Part shown: piece by piece, positions 34,088 through 45,744 of the stretch
How the letters are laid out: each line of letters starts with the position of its first letter
Numbering within the stretch: position 1 is the stretch's first letter
Source: Archangium lansingense
Lineage (GTDB): Bacteria; Myxococcota; Myxococcia; Myxococcales; Myxococcaceae
Assembly (NCBI RefSeq): GCF_026626635.1
Contig: NZ_JAPNKA010000001.1
Location: forward strand, 11,578,501-11,642,500
DNA: 64,000 nt
Direction of reading: 5' to 3'
Made by a program: the position numbers and the translations under genes
The notes under the pieces: model-generated
Database searches by the model: none
Told to the model about the DNA's origin: nothing
Seen by the model: only the letters and a program-made list of their open reading frames with translations

Positions 34088-36403
34088 ATGCGCCGCCGAA
34101 CGTTCATGAAGGCGGTGATGCTCGGCAGCTCCGCGCTCGCCCTCGCGGCCTGCCGGAAAGACCCGCCCCAGCCGTCCCAGCCTCTTCCGCCCGGCGTCTA
34201 CATCCCCTCGGTGAACGAGGGGGAGACCCTCTTCGGCTACCTGGAGCGCACGCGGGGCGGTTTCGACCCGATCCGCTATCGGCAGCTCATCGGCGCTGCC
34301 AACGAGTACAAGGAAGGCGACGAGGCCGCGAGCCTGGCCGCCGCGGACGCCACCTCCCGCGCCAACGCACGCCTCCTCCTGACCAACACGCGCATCGGGG
34401 ACCTGCGTGCCCACCCGCTCTTCGAGGACGGCCTCTTCACGCTCATCGAGCAGGGCGTGGACGCCTCCGCGGCTGACACCGTGAAGGGCTGGACGATGGG
34501 CGAGCTCAAGCGCTTCCTCCTCGACAAGAGCGAGGCGGAGGTCAAGGCCGTCATGCCCGGGCTGAGCAGCGACATCATCGGCTGCATCGTGAAGCTGATG
34601 AGCAACGCGGAGCTCATCGCCGTGGGCAGCAAGCTCTTCAACCCGCTGCCCGGCAGTCGAATCGGCTCCAAGGGCTACCTGGGCGCGCGCATCCAGCCCA
34701 ACTCGCCCACGGACCACCCGGACGACATCCGCTGGCAGGTCTTCAACGGTTGGGCCTTCGCCGTGGGGGACGTCCTGCTCGGCACCAACCCCGTCTCCAG
34801 CGAGGTGGCCTCGGTGCGGACGGTGGAGAACACGCTCAAGGATGTCCTGGAGACGTTCGGCATCGCGGACGTGATGCCCCACTGCGTGCTGTCTCATATC
34901 GACATCCAGGCCGAGGTGGAGAAGCTCGAGCCCGGCTCCACTGCGCTCTGGTTCCAGAGCCTCGGAGGCACCGAAGGCGCCAACCAGACGTTCGACGTCA
35001 CCATCCCGAAGATGCTGGAGCATGCGGCCCAGCGAACCGGCAAATACGGCCTCTACTTCGAAACGGGCCAGGGCGCCGACGGCACCAACGGCCACGGCAA
35101 TGGCTTCGACATGGTGGTGCACGAGTCCCGCAAGTACGGCTTCGCGCGTGTGCTCAAGGAGCACGTGGCCCAGGCCCAGCTCGGAGCAGGTAGACCCTCT
35201 GCCCCTTGGGTGCACCTCAACGACGTGGCCGGCTTCATCGGCCCCGAGGTGTTCCGTACCCGTGAGCAGCTCGTGCGCTGCTGCCTCGAGGACATCGTGA
35301 TGGGCAAGCTGCACGGGCTCACGCTCGGGCTGGACGTCTGCTCCACGCTGCACATGGAGGTCAACCTGGATGACCTCGACTGGTGCCTGGAGCAGATCAT
35401 GCCGGCCAACCCCGCCTACCTCATGGCGTTGCCGACCAAGAACGATCCGATGCTCAGCTACCTGACCACGGCGTTCCAGGACCACGTCCGCCTCCGCGAG
35501 AAGTTCGGCTACAAGGTGGATGACCGGATGTGGGCCTTCTTCATCGAGCTCGGCATCCTCGACGCCCAGGGCAGGCCCACCGCGCACTTCGGAGACCCTT
35601 CCTGGGTGTACCTGCAGTACCAGCGGCGCAAGGGCGACACGCGCTCGGACGAGGAGCTGCTCGCGGAGGCCCGGGCGAAGATGGCCGAGGTGCGCCAGCG
35701 CGGCGTGTGGCTCGCCGAGGGCCACGGCGTCAACACCTGGGACCTGAACCCCACGCTGGACCAGGAGATCCGCTACCTCTACGACGACGCGAAGAAGAGC
35801 ATCCACGCCGAGCTGCCCGCGACCTTCGTGAGCATGATGCCCGGCGCCGTCTCCGTGGCCACCGGCTCCAAGGACCGTGAGGACTACATCCTCCATCCGC
35901 CTACGGGCGAGCAGCTCTCCGACAAGGCGCTGGAGTCCCTGCGCGTCCTGAAGGAGGCGCATGCGGGCCAGTATGACGTGCAGCTCGTCATCTCCGACGG
36001 GCTCAACGCCTACGCGCTCACCGACGAGGGGCACCTCACGCCATACCTGGAGCGGGTGCGCTCGGAGCTGGAGGCCGCGGGCTACAAGGTAGCGCCGCAA
36101 CCCATCGTGGTGTCGTCAGGGCGGGTGCGCGCCGGCTACCACATCGGCGAGGTACTGTTCGGCTCGCTGCCGGACAAGGACTCGCACCGGGCCGTCCTGC
36201 ACATCATCGGAGAGCGACCCGGCTCGGGGCACCACGCCTACTCCGTCTACATCACCGCGCCCAAGGTGAGCACGTGGGCCCAGGCAGGCGAGGTGGACCA
36301 CGACATCACCCGCGTGGTGTCGGGTATCGCGGACACGGCGCTCTCGCCGTCCACCGCCGCGGTGGACACCGTGAGAATCCTCGAGCGGCTCATCTCTTCC
36401 TGA
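34088..36403 (+). CDS. Exported fused ethanolamine ammonia-lyase (EutB-EutC)
   Basis: A single 771-residue chain. Residues 1-22 are a Tat-like lipoprotein signal (MRRRTFMKAVMLGSSALALA, then AC). Residues about 45-505 match EutB, the B12-dependent large subunit: GFDPIRYRQLIGAANEYKEGD, GARIQPN, GTNPVSS, LYFETGQGAD, HLNDVAGFIGPE, MGKLHGLTLGLDVC, FGDPS. Residues about 560-771 match EutC: VQLVISDGLNA, GRVRAGYHIGEVL, IIGERPGSGHHAYSVYITAPK. Active-site residues of EutB (Arg, Gln, Asn, Glu) look kept. EutB and EutC are normally separate and cytoplasmic. No other eut gene is nearby. An alternative start is ATG 34001 (good AGGGGG), which lengthens the region before the Tat motif. Confidence 0.85.
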   Translation: MRRRTFMKAVMLGSSALALAACRKDPPQPSQPLPPGVYIPSVNEGETLFGYLERTRGGFDPIRYRQLIGAANEYKEGDEAASLAAADATSRANARLLLTNTRIGDLRAHPLFEDGLFTLIEQGVDASAADTVKGWTMGELKRFLLDKSEAEVKAVMPGLSSDIIGCIVKLMSNAELIAVGSKLFNPLPGSRIGSKGYLGARIQPNSPTDHPDDIRWQVFNGWAFAVGDVLLGTNPVSSEVASVRTVENTLKDVLETFGIADVMPHCVLSHIDIQAEVEKLEPGSTALWFQSLGGTEGANQTFDVTIPKMLEHAAQRTGKYGLYFETGQGADGTNGHGNGFDMVVHESRKYGFARVLKEHVAQAQLGAGRPSAPWVHLNDVAGFIGPEVFRTREQLVRCCLEDIVMGKLHGLTLGLDVCSTLHMEVNLDDLDWCLEQIMPANPAYLMALPTKNDPMLSYLTTAFQDHVRLREKFGYKVDDRMWAFFIELGILDAQGRPTAHFGDPSWVYLQYQRRKGDTRSDEELLAEARAKMAEVRQRGVWLAEGHGVNTWDLNPTLDQEIRYLYDDAKKSIHAELPATFVSMMPGAVSVATGSKDREDYILHPPTGEQLSDKALESLRVLKEAHAGQYDVQLVISDGLNAYALTDEGHLTPYLERVRSELEAAGYKVAPQPIVVSSGRVRAGYHIGEVLFGSLPDKDSHRAVLHIIGERPGSGHHAYSVYITAPKVSTWAQAGEVDHDITRVVSGIADTALSPSTAAVDTVRILERLISS

Positions 36404-36570
36404 GGTGAACATCCACGAGAGCCTGAGCGCCTGACGACGGTCGCGTACCGGGAAGCCCGTACGGGATGGAAGCGTCGAGGCATGGACGCAGCCATCCCTC
36501 ACGGGGCCACTGGCCATCTCCTTCTCGCACCCCATCTTCCCCACTCCACATGACACAGGGAGGAGCGGGA

Positions 36571-38937
36571 ATGGTGGGCGGATCCAGAGAAAAATCTTTC
36601 CCATGGCTGCTGGTGGGGTGCCTCTGCGTGCTCGCGGCGGCGCCGGCCAGCGCCTTCGATGAAGCGGCGGCGGACCGAGTCCTGCTGCACGCTCAACAGA
36701 AGCTGCGCGCCACAGCAACCAATTCCGCGATACCGACCACCCAGTACCCCAAAGCCACCACCAACGGTCCGTGGAGGACCGTCGCCAACACAGCTCGAAT
36801 CGACTGGGTCCAGGGCTTCTTCCCGGGCCAGCTCTGGTTCATGTACGACCACGTGAAAGATCCCTTCTGGCGCTCCAGGGCGGATGCGTGGACGCGCAAC
36901 CTGGAGCTTCAGAAGGAGCATCCGGACATCCGTCAAATCACCCATGACCTGGGCTTCAAGTTCATGACCAGCTTCGGCCATGCGTACCGGCTGACGGGGG
37001 ATGACTACTACCGGCAGGTCATGATCACGGCGGCGGGCTCGCTGGCCAGACGCTACAACCCCACGGTGGGCGTCATCGACTGCTGCGACTGGAATGACAG
37101 CGTCTGGCAGGTGCCCATGGTCACGGACACGATGATGGACCTGGAGCTGCTCTTCTGGGGCGCCCGGAACGGAGGCAATCCCGCCTGGAACGACATGGCG
37201 CTCAGCCATGCCCTGAAGACACTGACGGACATGGTCCGCGCGGATGGCGGCACCTTCCACGTGGTGGACTACAACACCTCGGGCGGCATCCGCTCCCGAG
37301 GCACGTTCCAGGGGTACTCCGACAGCTCCACCTGGTCTCGAGGGCAGGCCTGGGCCATCTACGGCTTCACCATGGCGTACCGCTACACGCGGGACACGCG
37401 CATGCTGCAGGGCGCCGTGCGAACCGCCGAGTACTACCTGGCCCGGCTGCCCGCGGACTCCATCCCCAACTGGGACTTCAACGCACCGGCGGACCAGCAG
37501 CAGAAGGACTCCTCGGCCGCTGCCATCGTCGCCTCGGCGCTCCAGGAGCTGAGCCTGTACGTCAGCGACCCCGCTGTGGCCCAGCGGTACCGCAACGCGG
37601 CCCTGGCCATGCTCGACTCTCTCAGCTCCCCGGCATACCTGACGCCCGCAACCAGTGCCAGCCCGGGCCTCCTCCTGCACGGCACCGCGTTCTACAAGAC
37701 TGCCATCAAGCCGAGTGGGGAGGACATCGACAAGACCCTCATCTACGGGGACTACTACTTCGTCGAGGCCGTCCTGCGCTTCAAGCGGCTCACCCCGGGC
37801 AGCTGGTTCTCGTCAATCTCCTTCAGCGGGAGCGTGCGCAACCTGGGTGCTGGCAATACCGGGATACAGGTGGTCGAGTTCGACGTGACGCCGTTCAGCA
37901 ATACCGTCGATGGTGTCGTCGGCTACGCGGACAGCTCGACGATTGTCACCGGCTACGGCTCGCTGCCCATGACCATCCGCATGAACCCGGCTGGATTCTT
38001 CGATGTGCGACGAGGCGATACCTTCGCGGCCCTCGTCAGCCTGCCCTACCAGGCCAACACCACCTACCACGTCCGCATGAGGACGGACCTGAACGCGAAG
38101 GTCTATAGCGTCTGGGTGACACCACCCGGCGGGAGCGAGGTGTTGCTGGCCGATCGCTTCGTCTTCCGGACTGGCGCACCAGCAATTGACGACCTCGGCA
38201 AGGTGTCGCTGCGGAGCGTCCGCTTCGACTACGACTTCCGGGTGAGCAACCACACCGTAAGGCCCGAGGGAGCTCCTCCGCCGGTGGAGTGGTTCTCGAC
38301 GACCGACTTCTCCAGGAGCGTGCATGACCTGGGCACCGGCAACACCGGGATACGGGAGGTCGTGTTCGATGTGACACCGGCACGAAGGCCCATCGACGCC
38401 GTGGTCGGCTATGCGGACAGCTCGGTCACCGTCACCGGCTACTCCGTCCTGGCCATGACCATCCGCATGAACCCGGAGGGATTCTTCGACGTGCGCCGGG
38501 GCGGTGCCTTCGCCGCGCTCACCAGCCTGCCCTATCTGGCCAACACCACTTATCGCGTCCGCATGAGGACGGACCTGAACGCGAAGGTCTATAGCGTCTG
38601 GATTACGCCGCCGGGCGGGAACGAGGTGCTGCTGGCCGACAGCTTCGCCTTCCGCACCGGAGCCCCCCTGACCGATGACCTCGGAAAGGTGTCGCTCAGG
38701 AGCATCGCCGCCGACGGAGACTTCAAGGTGGCGGGGCACAGCGTGAGGTCTGTGATGAGCATCACCAGCGCGGGCCTGGGCGATCCGGACCTCCCCGCGC
38801 CGGAGGCACTCGGCACGGCGGTTTCCGAGGAGGAGAGCCTCGGGGGCTGCGCCGCGGCCCCTGGCTCCGCGCTCGCCATGGCCGGAGTGCTGCTGGTCTT
38901 GCTGGGAGCGGGACGGCGCAGCCGGCGTCAGTCATAG
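36571..38937 (+). CDS. Exported GH88-type glycosidase with duplicated C-terminal domain and MYXO-CTERM tail
   Basis: A 788-residue protein: signal peptide (about 1-29), then a GH88-like (alpha/alpha)6 domain (about 30-400) with HDLGFKFMTSFGHAYRLTGD (catalytic Asp region), DTMMDLELLFWGA and TWSRGQAWAIYGFTMAYRYT. These fit unsaturated glucuronyl hydrolases, which act on cut pectin or glycosaminoglycan oligosaccharides. Two tandem domains of about 160 residues follow (about 410-565 and 570-730), each with VVGYADSS, MTIRMNP.GFFDVRRG and FRTGAP...DLGKVSLRS. The end is a MYXO-CTERM-like tail: GGC, a membrane helix, GRRSRR. AGGAG precedes ATG 36571. Confidence 0.85.
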   Translation: MVGGSREKSFPWLLVGCLCVLAAAPASAFDEAAADRVLLHAQQKLRATATNSAIPTTQYPKATTNGPWRTVANTARIDWVQGFFPGQLWFMYDHVKDPFWRSRADAWTRNLELQKEHPDIRQITHDLGFKFMTSFGHAYRLTGDDYYRQVMITAAGSLARRYNPTVGVIDCCDWNDSVWQVPMVTDTMMDLELLFWGARNGGNPAWNDMALSHALKTLTDMVRADGGTFHVVDYNTSGGIRSRGTFQGYSDSSTWSRGQAWAIYGFTMAYRYTRDTRMLQGAVRTAEYYLARLPADSIPNWDFNAPADQQQKDSSAAAIVASALQELSLYVSDPAVAQRYRNAALAMLDSLSSPAYLTPATSASPGLLLHGTAFYKTAIKPSGEDIDKTLIYGDYYFVEAVLRFKRLTPGSWFSSISFSGSVRNLGAGNTGIQVVEFDVTPFSNTVDGVVGYADSSTIVTGYGSLPMTIRMNPAGFFDVRRGDTFAALVSLPYQANTTYHVRMRTDLNAKVYSVWVTPPGGSEVLLADRFVFRTGAPAIDDLGKVSLRSVRFDYDFRVSNHTVRPEGAPPPVEWFSTTDFSRSVHDLGTGNTGIREVVFDVTPARRPIDAVVGYADSSVTVTGYSVLAMTIRMNPEGFFDVRRGGAFAALTSLPYLANTTYRVRMRTDLNAKVYSVWITPPGGNEVLLADSFAFRTGAPLTDDLGKVSLRSIAADGDFKVAGHSVRSVMSITSAGLGDPDLPAPEALGTAVSEEESLGGCAAAPGSALAMAGVLLVLLGAGRRSRRQS
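37801..38750 (+). repeat. Intragenic tandem duplication in the GH88 gene
   Basis: The two C-terminal domains are tandem copies at DNA level (about 37801-38262 and 38287-38750), with identical stretches such as gcatgaggacggacctgaac in both. This points to a fairly recent duplication. Confidence 0.75.
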
Positions 38938-39096
38938 GCCGCGCAGCGCCCTGGCACCGGGAACTCCCCGGGAATGAGGCATCCGGGCGGACAGGCGCCG
39001 CCCGCTTCCTCCGCCAGGCGAGGCACCCCATTGTTCGCGGGCGCGTCGTGGGCACCTTGCACGGACAGAGGGCATTCCTCTGCCAAGGAGGCGCTC

Positions 39097-39678
39097 ATGG
39101 CGCGCATCGCATTCATCGTGGACACGGATTTCGAGGACTCGGAGTTCCGGGTGCCCTACGACCAGGTGAAGCAAGCCGGGCACGAGCCGGTCATCATCGG
39201 CTTGAAGACCGGCAAGGAGCTCAAGGGCAAGAAGGGCAAGGAGACGATCCGCGCCGACAAGGCGATCCAAGACGTGAAGGCGGAGGACTTCGCCGCGCTG
39301 GTGATTCCGGGAGGCTACTCACCAGACCATCTGCGTATGGACGTCCGGATGGTCGGCTTCGTGCGGGACTTCTTCAAGGCGGACAAGCCCATCGCCGCCA
39401 TCTGCCATGCGCCGTGGATGCTGGTGGAGGCGGACATCGCGGACGGCCGCACAGTCACCTCCTTCCCGTCCATCAAGACGGACCTGCTCAACGCGGGGGC
39501 GCGCTGGGTGGATCGCGAGGTGGTGGAGGACGGCAACATCATCACCTCGCGCAAGCCGGATGACCTGAAGGCCTTCTGCGCCGCGCTGCTGCGCCAGGTG
39601 GACAAGGGCATTGCCCCGCGCCTCGAGTCCCCGCTGGCCCCTGAGGCCACCGCGGCTCAACCGCCCGCCGTGCACTGA
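39097..39678 (+). CDS. DJ-1/PfpI-family protein
   Basis: A 193-residue class-I glutamine-amidotransferase-like protein, related to the PfpI/YhbO group of proteases, glyoxalases or deglycases. Seen: IVDTDFEDSEFRVPYD at the start, LVIPGGYSPDHLR, and the nucleophile elbow AAICHAPWML with Cys-His. AAGGAGG precedes ATG 39097. The C-terminal 20 residues are Ala/Pro-rich and not conserved. Probably a stress-protective enzyme. Confidence 0.9.
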   Translation: MARIAFIVDTDFEDSEFRVPYDQVKQAGHEPVIIGLKTGKELKGKKGKETIRADKAIQDVKAEDFAALVIPGGYSPDHLRMDVRMVGFVRDFFKADKPIAAICHAPWMLVEADIADGRTVTSFPSIKTDLLNAGARWVDREVVEDGNIITSRKPDDLKAFCAALLRQVDKGIAPRLESPLAPEATAAQPPAVH

Positions 39679-39694
39679 GGTTCGGGTACGCTCG

Positions 39695-39865
39695 TCAGTA
39701 ATAATCCGCGCAGCTCATGTAGTAGCCGCAGCGTGTGCACAGGAGCTTGCACTTGCGCTCCTCGAGCTGCGCGCCGCAGTTGGGACAGGTGCGCATCACC
39801 ACCTCGGGACTGGCCTGCTGTCCCGAGGGCATGAGGGAAGGCGGTGAGGAAGGCTTCTCGTCCAT
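39695..39865 (-). CDS. 56-residue zinc-ribbon protein
   Basis: A short gene read on the reverse strand: start ATG 39865, stop TGA 39697-39695. An unstructured Ser/Pro N-terminus leads to a zinc ribbon: RTCPNCGAQLEER...CKLLCTRCGYYMSC (CxxC...CxxC, with two more cysteines). Zinc ribbons bind nucleic acid or protein. It converges with the DJ-1 gene. No strong ribosome-binding site; the ordered cysteine pattern is the main evidence. Confidence 0.65.
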   Translation of the reverse strand: MDEKPSSPPSLMPSGQQASPEVVMRTCPNCGAQLEERKCKLLCTRCGYYMSCADYY

Positions 39866-39916
39866 CGCTCGGTGCTATACCCCCGCGCCCTCCCTCCGGC
39901 TATTTCCAGAACGGCC

Positions 39917-41314
39917 CTACAGGTTTCCGGTCATCTTCTCCGGACGCACCCACTGGTCGAACTGCTCGGGAGTCAGCAAGCCCAGCTCCACCGCGACCTC
40001 CTTGAGCGTCTTGCCCTCCTTGTGCGCCTTCTTGGCGATCTTCGCCGCGTTGTCGTAGCCGATGTGCGGGTTGAGCGCGGTGACGAGCATCAACGAGCGC
40101 TCCAGGTTCTCCTTCAGGCGGGGCAGGTTCGGCTCGATTCCCACCGCACAGTGGAGCCGGAAGCTGCGCATGCCATCCGCCAGCAGCCGGCAGCTCTGCA
40201 GGAAGTTCTGGATGAGCAGCGGCTTGAAGACGTTCAGCTCGAAGTTGCCGGATGCGCCGCCCAGGGAGATGGCCACATCGTTGCCCATCACCTGCGCGCA
40301 CAGCATGGTGAGCGCCTCGGACTGCGTGGGGTTCACCTTGCCCGGCATGATGGAGCTGCCCGGCTCGTTCTCGGGGATGGTGATCTCCCCGATGCCCGAG
40401 CGCGGCCCCGACGCCAGCCAGCGCACGTCATTGGCTACCTTGAAGAGCACGGTCGCCAGCCCCTTGAGCGCACCATGGGCCTGCACCAGCGCATCGTTGG
40501 CTGCGAGCGCCTCGAACTTGTTGGGTGCGGTGACGAAGGGATGGCCCGTGAGGCGCGCGAGCTCCTGGGCCACGCGCTCGGCGAAGCCCTTGGGCGCATT
40601 GAGGCCCGTGCCCACCGCGGTGCCTCCCAGCGCCAGCTCGGACAGGTGCGGCAGGGAGAGCTCGAGGTGCTTGCGCGCGTGCTCGAGCTGCGCCACGTAG
40701 CCGCTGAACTCCTGGCCCAGCGTCAGCGGCGTGGCGTCCTGCAGGTGCGTGCGGCCAATCTTCACGATGTCCCGGAACTTCTCCGACTTCTCCGCGAGCA
40801 CATCGCGCAGCGCCAGCAGCTCGGGCAGCACGTTGCGCACCACGGCCTCCGCCCCAGCCACGCTCATGGCCGTGGGGAAGACGTCGTTGGAGCTCTGGCC
40901 CTTGTTGACGTCGTCGTTGGGGTGCACCTTGCGCTTCTCGCCGCGCTCGCCCCCGAGCAGCTCCGAGGCCCGGTTGGCCAGCACCTCGTTGACGTTCATG
41001 TTCGTCTGCGTGCCGCTGCCCGTCTGCCACACCAGCAGCGGGAACTCCTCGTCATGCTGGCCGTCGAGCACCTCGTTGGCGGCCTTCACAATGGCCTCGC
41101 CCTTGTCCTTGGGCAGAGTGCCGTTCTCCATGTTGACGAGCGCGGCCGCCTTCTTCACCAGCACCAGAGCGCGGATGAGGGCCGGCGGCATGCGCTCGGT
41201 GGAGATGGCGAAGTTCTGCCGGCTGCGCTGCGTCTGCGCGCCCCATAGGCGATCGGCCGGGACTTCGATAGGACCGAACGTGTCCTTCTCGATGCGGACG
41301 TTCTGGTTGCTCAC
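39917..41314 (-). CDS. fumC: Fumarate hydratase class II
   Basis: Interconverts fumarate and malate in the TCA cycle. The 465 residues match the usual length. The family signature GSSIMPGKVNP (about 317-327) is intact, as are HPNDDVNKGQSSND and the TGSGTQTNMN substrate region. GTG 41314 is used because GGAGG lies seven to eight bases upstream; earlier in-frame sequence is not conserved. Oxygen-stable, iron-free class, in line with an aerobic myxobacterium. Confidence 0.95.
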   Translation of the reverse strand: MSNQNVRIEKDTFGPIEVPADRLWGAQTQRSRQNFAISTERMPPALIRALVLVKKAAALVNMENGTLPKDKGEAIVKAANEVLDGQHDEEFPLLVWQTGSGTQTNMNVNEVLANRASELLGGERGEKRKVHPNDDVNKGQSSNDVFPTAMSVAGAEAVVRNVLPELLALRDVLAEKSEKFRDIVKIGRTHLQDATPLTLGQEFSGYVAQLEHARKHLELSLPHLSELALGGTAVGTGLNAPKGFAERVAQELARLTGHPFVTAPNKFEALAANDALVQAHGALKGLATVLFKVANDVRWLASGPRSGIGEITIPENEPGSSIMPGKVNPTQSEALTMLCAQVMGNDVAISLGGASGNFELNVFKPLLIQNFLQSCRLLADGMRSFRLHCAVGIEPNLPRLKENLERSLMLVTALNPHIGYDNAAKIAKKAHKEGKTLKEVAVELGLLTPEQFDQWVRPEKMTGNL

Positions 41315-41428
41315 GTAGCTGCCTCCTCGGCGGGAGCCGGTGCGATAACACGCACTCGGCCTCCTCGCTCCCCATGCAGCTCCGTATCCGTCTTGCGGTG
41401 GGACGAGGCCCTGGACAGGATTCTGGAA

Positions 41429-41911
41429 GTGGACACTCCCTCCGGCACCATCCATGCCTTGCTGCTCGCCCAGGAGCGGGGAACTCCCATGAAGCGCGTC
41501 TCCGAGGCCCAGGCCTTGGAGGGCCGCGGCTTCGTGGGTGACCGCCATGGGAAGAAGAAGCCCTTTGGGAAGCGTCAACTCCTGCTGCTCGACGAGGCCT
41601 CTCATGGGGCGCTGCGGCTCGGGCCGGGCGAGCTGAAGGAGAACGTGGTCATCTCCGGCCTGCCGCTGGAGTCCCTGCCGCCAGGGCAGCGCCTGGCCTT
41701 GGGTTCAGAGGTGGTGGTGGAGCTGACCGAGCCCTGCGTGCCCTGCTCGAAGCTCGAGCACATCCGCCCGGGCCTGCTCAAGGAGTCCTGGGGCCAGCGC
41801 GGCCAGCTCGCCAAGGTACTGCGCGGAGGCACGGTCCGCGAGGGGGACGGCGTGCGCCTGCTCGACGTCAACCCCGACGCGCCCCGCCCCATCCGCCCCA
41901 AGCTGCCTTGA
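41429..41911 (+). CDS. MOSC-domain protein
   Basis: A 160-residue single MOSC domain (the C-terminal domain of molybdenum-cofactor sulfurases). Seen: GRGFVGDRHGKKK (about 37-49), RQLLLLDEASH, EPCVPCSKLEHIRPGLL with the Cys pair, and GQRGQLAKVLRGGTVREGD. Stand-alone MOSC proteins carry sulfur or handle molybdenum cofactor (YiiM-like). Start uncertain: GTG 41429 has an AGGA eight bases before; a TTG at 41393 is further upstream. Confidence 0.8.
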   Translation: MDTPSGTIHALLLAQERGTPMKRVSEAQALEGRGFVGDRHGKKKPFGKRQLLLLDEASHGALRLGPGELKENVVISGLPLESLPPGQRLALGSEVVVELTEPCVPCSKLEHIRPGLLKESWGQRGQLAKVLRGGTVREGDGVRLLDVNPDAPRPIRPKLP

Positions 41912-41951
41912 TCAACGCGCCCGGGGCGCACCCGACTCCCTGACCCGGGAA

Positions 41952-41990
41952 GACCCTCACCCCAGCCCTCTCCCAAGGGGAGAGGGGGGT
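41952..41990. repeat. Palindromic intergenic repeat, copy 4
   Basis: ccctcaccccagccctctcc followed by caaggggagagggg. This copy is inverted relative to copies 1-3 (ctcacccc comes first). Confidence 0.6.
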
Positions 41991-42043
41991 CGCTCCGAAG
42001 GGGGTTGCTCGCTTTTACAAAATTACTGAGGGCAACCGAGCCT

Positions 42044-42409
42044 TCAGACCCGGCGCTCCATCCGCGGCTCCTCCACGGGGGTGCTCGCCACCCGCCCCGC
42101 CCAGCTCATCACCCGCTGAATCGGAGCCCTTCCCAGCGCCGACGGCGGCGTGAGCAGCCACAGCAGCAGGTAGAACCCCAGCGCCGTCCCGCCCGTCACC
42201 ACCAGCGCCAGCACGAAGGCCACCCGCACCAGCGCGACCTCCAGGCCCAGCAGCCTTGCCAGCGCCGTGCACACCCCGGCCACCACCCGCCCCGGCCCTC
42301 CTCGGTGCATCGGCTCCGCCCCCTGCTGCCGCTCCCGGCAGTGCGGGCACTTCGTGGCATCCGCCCGGATGTCCATCCTGCACGCCACGCACTGCTTCGT
42401 CTCGTCCAT
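42044..42409 (-). CDS. PspC-domain membrane protein with zinc ribbon
   Basis: A 121-residue protein: N-terminal zinc ribbon (CVACRMD...CPHC, residues 8-25), then a PspC domain (about 37-90: GRVVAGVCTALARLLGL, LVRVAFVLALVVTGGTALGFYLLLWLLTP) with membrane helices. PspC proteins sense or answer membrane stress. The N-terminal ribbon fusion occurs in other bacteria. No psp operon nearby. Confidence 0.85.
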   Translation of the reverse strand: MDETKQCVACRMDIRADATKCPHCRERQQGAEPMHRGGPGRVVAGVCTALARLLGLEVALVRVAFVLALVVTGGTALGFYLLLWLLTPPSALGRAPIQRVMSWAGRVASTPVEEPRMERRV

Positions 42410-42661
42410 AGTTCCGCTCCTCAGTGGAGGCCCCTTCCCTCTCCGGCCTCATTCCTCCCTACGCGCCACCGCGCCCCCTATTGCACCGCCCGCTCCCCCA
42501 CCGTTTTTCAGTTCGGTCAATTTACAAATTTAATCCCCGTCGTGTTGACATCCTTACAAAGTTGTCGACTTTCGGCCAAAGGGGCTTCACACTTCCTCGT
42601 AGCAGACACAGATTGCTGACCGTCTACGTCTTTTACAACGCACCCCGTCAAGGAGCTTTGC
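42410..42661 (+). promoter_or_regulatory. AT-richer region upstream of aceB
   Basis: This 252-base gap is less GC-rich than its surroundings, mainly 42510-42610, and contains a TTGACA (42545-42550) but no clear -10 partner. A ribosome-binding AGGAG precedes aceB. It is the likely site of control of the glyoxylate genes; no operator could be identified. Confidence 0.35.
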
Positions 42662-44308
<1,647 letters not shown>

Positions 44309-44382
44309 GCAGCCGTGCCCTAGCAACCCGCAGTCCTTTCTCTTCCGCAGCCTGATTCATATCTCTCGAGTGAGGAGCCACC

Positions 44383-45669
<1,287 letters not shown>

Positions 45670-45703
45670 GCCACGGTGCGTGGGAGCAGCCCGGGTGAGT
45701 GCA

Positions 45704-45730
45704 TACCCTCTCCCAGAGGGAGAGGGGATG
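45704..45730. repeat. Palindromic intergenic repeat, copy 5
   Basis: ataccctctcccagagggag followed by aggggat, just after aceA. Only the inner palindrome is kept; the GGGGTGAGGG flank is missing. Confidence 0.55.
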
Positions 45731-45744
45731 TGTTGGGCACTGGC

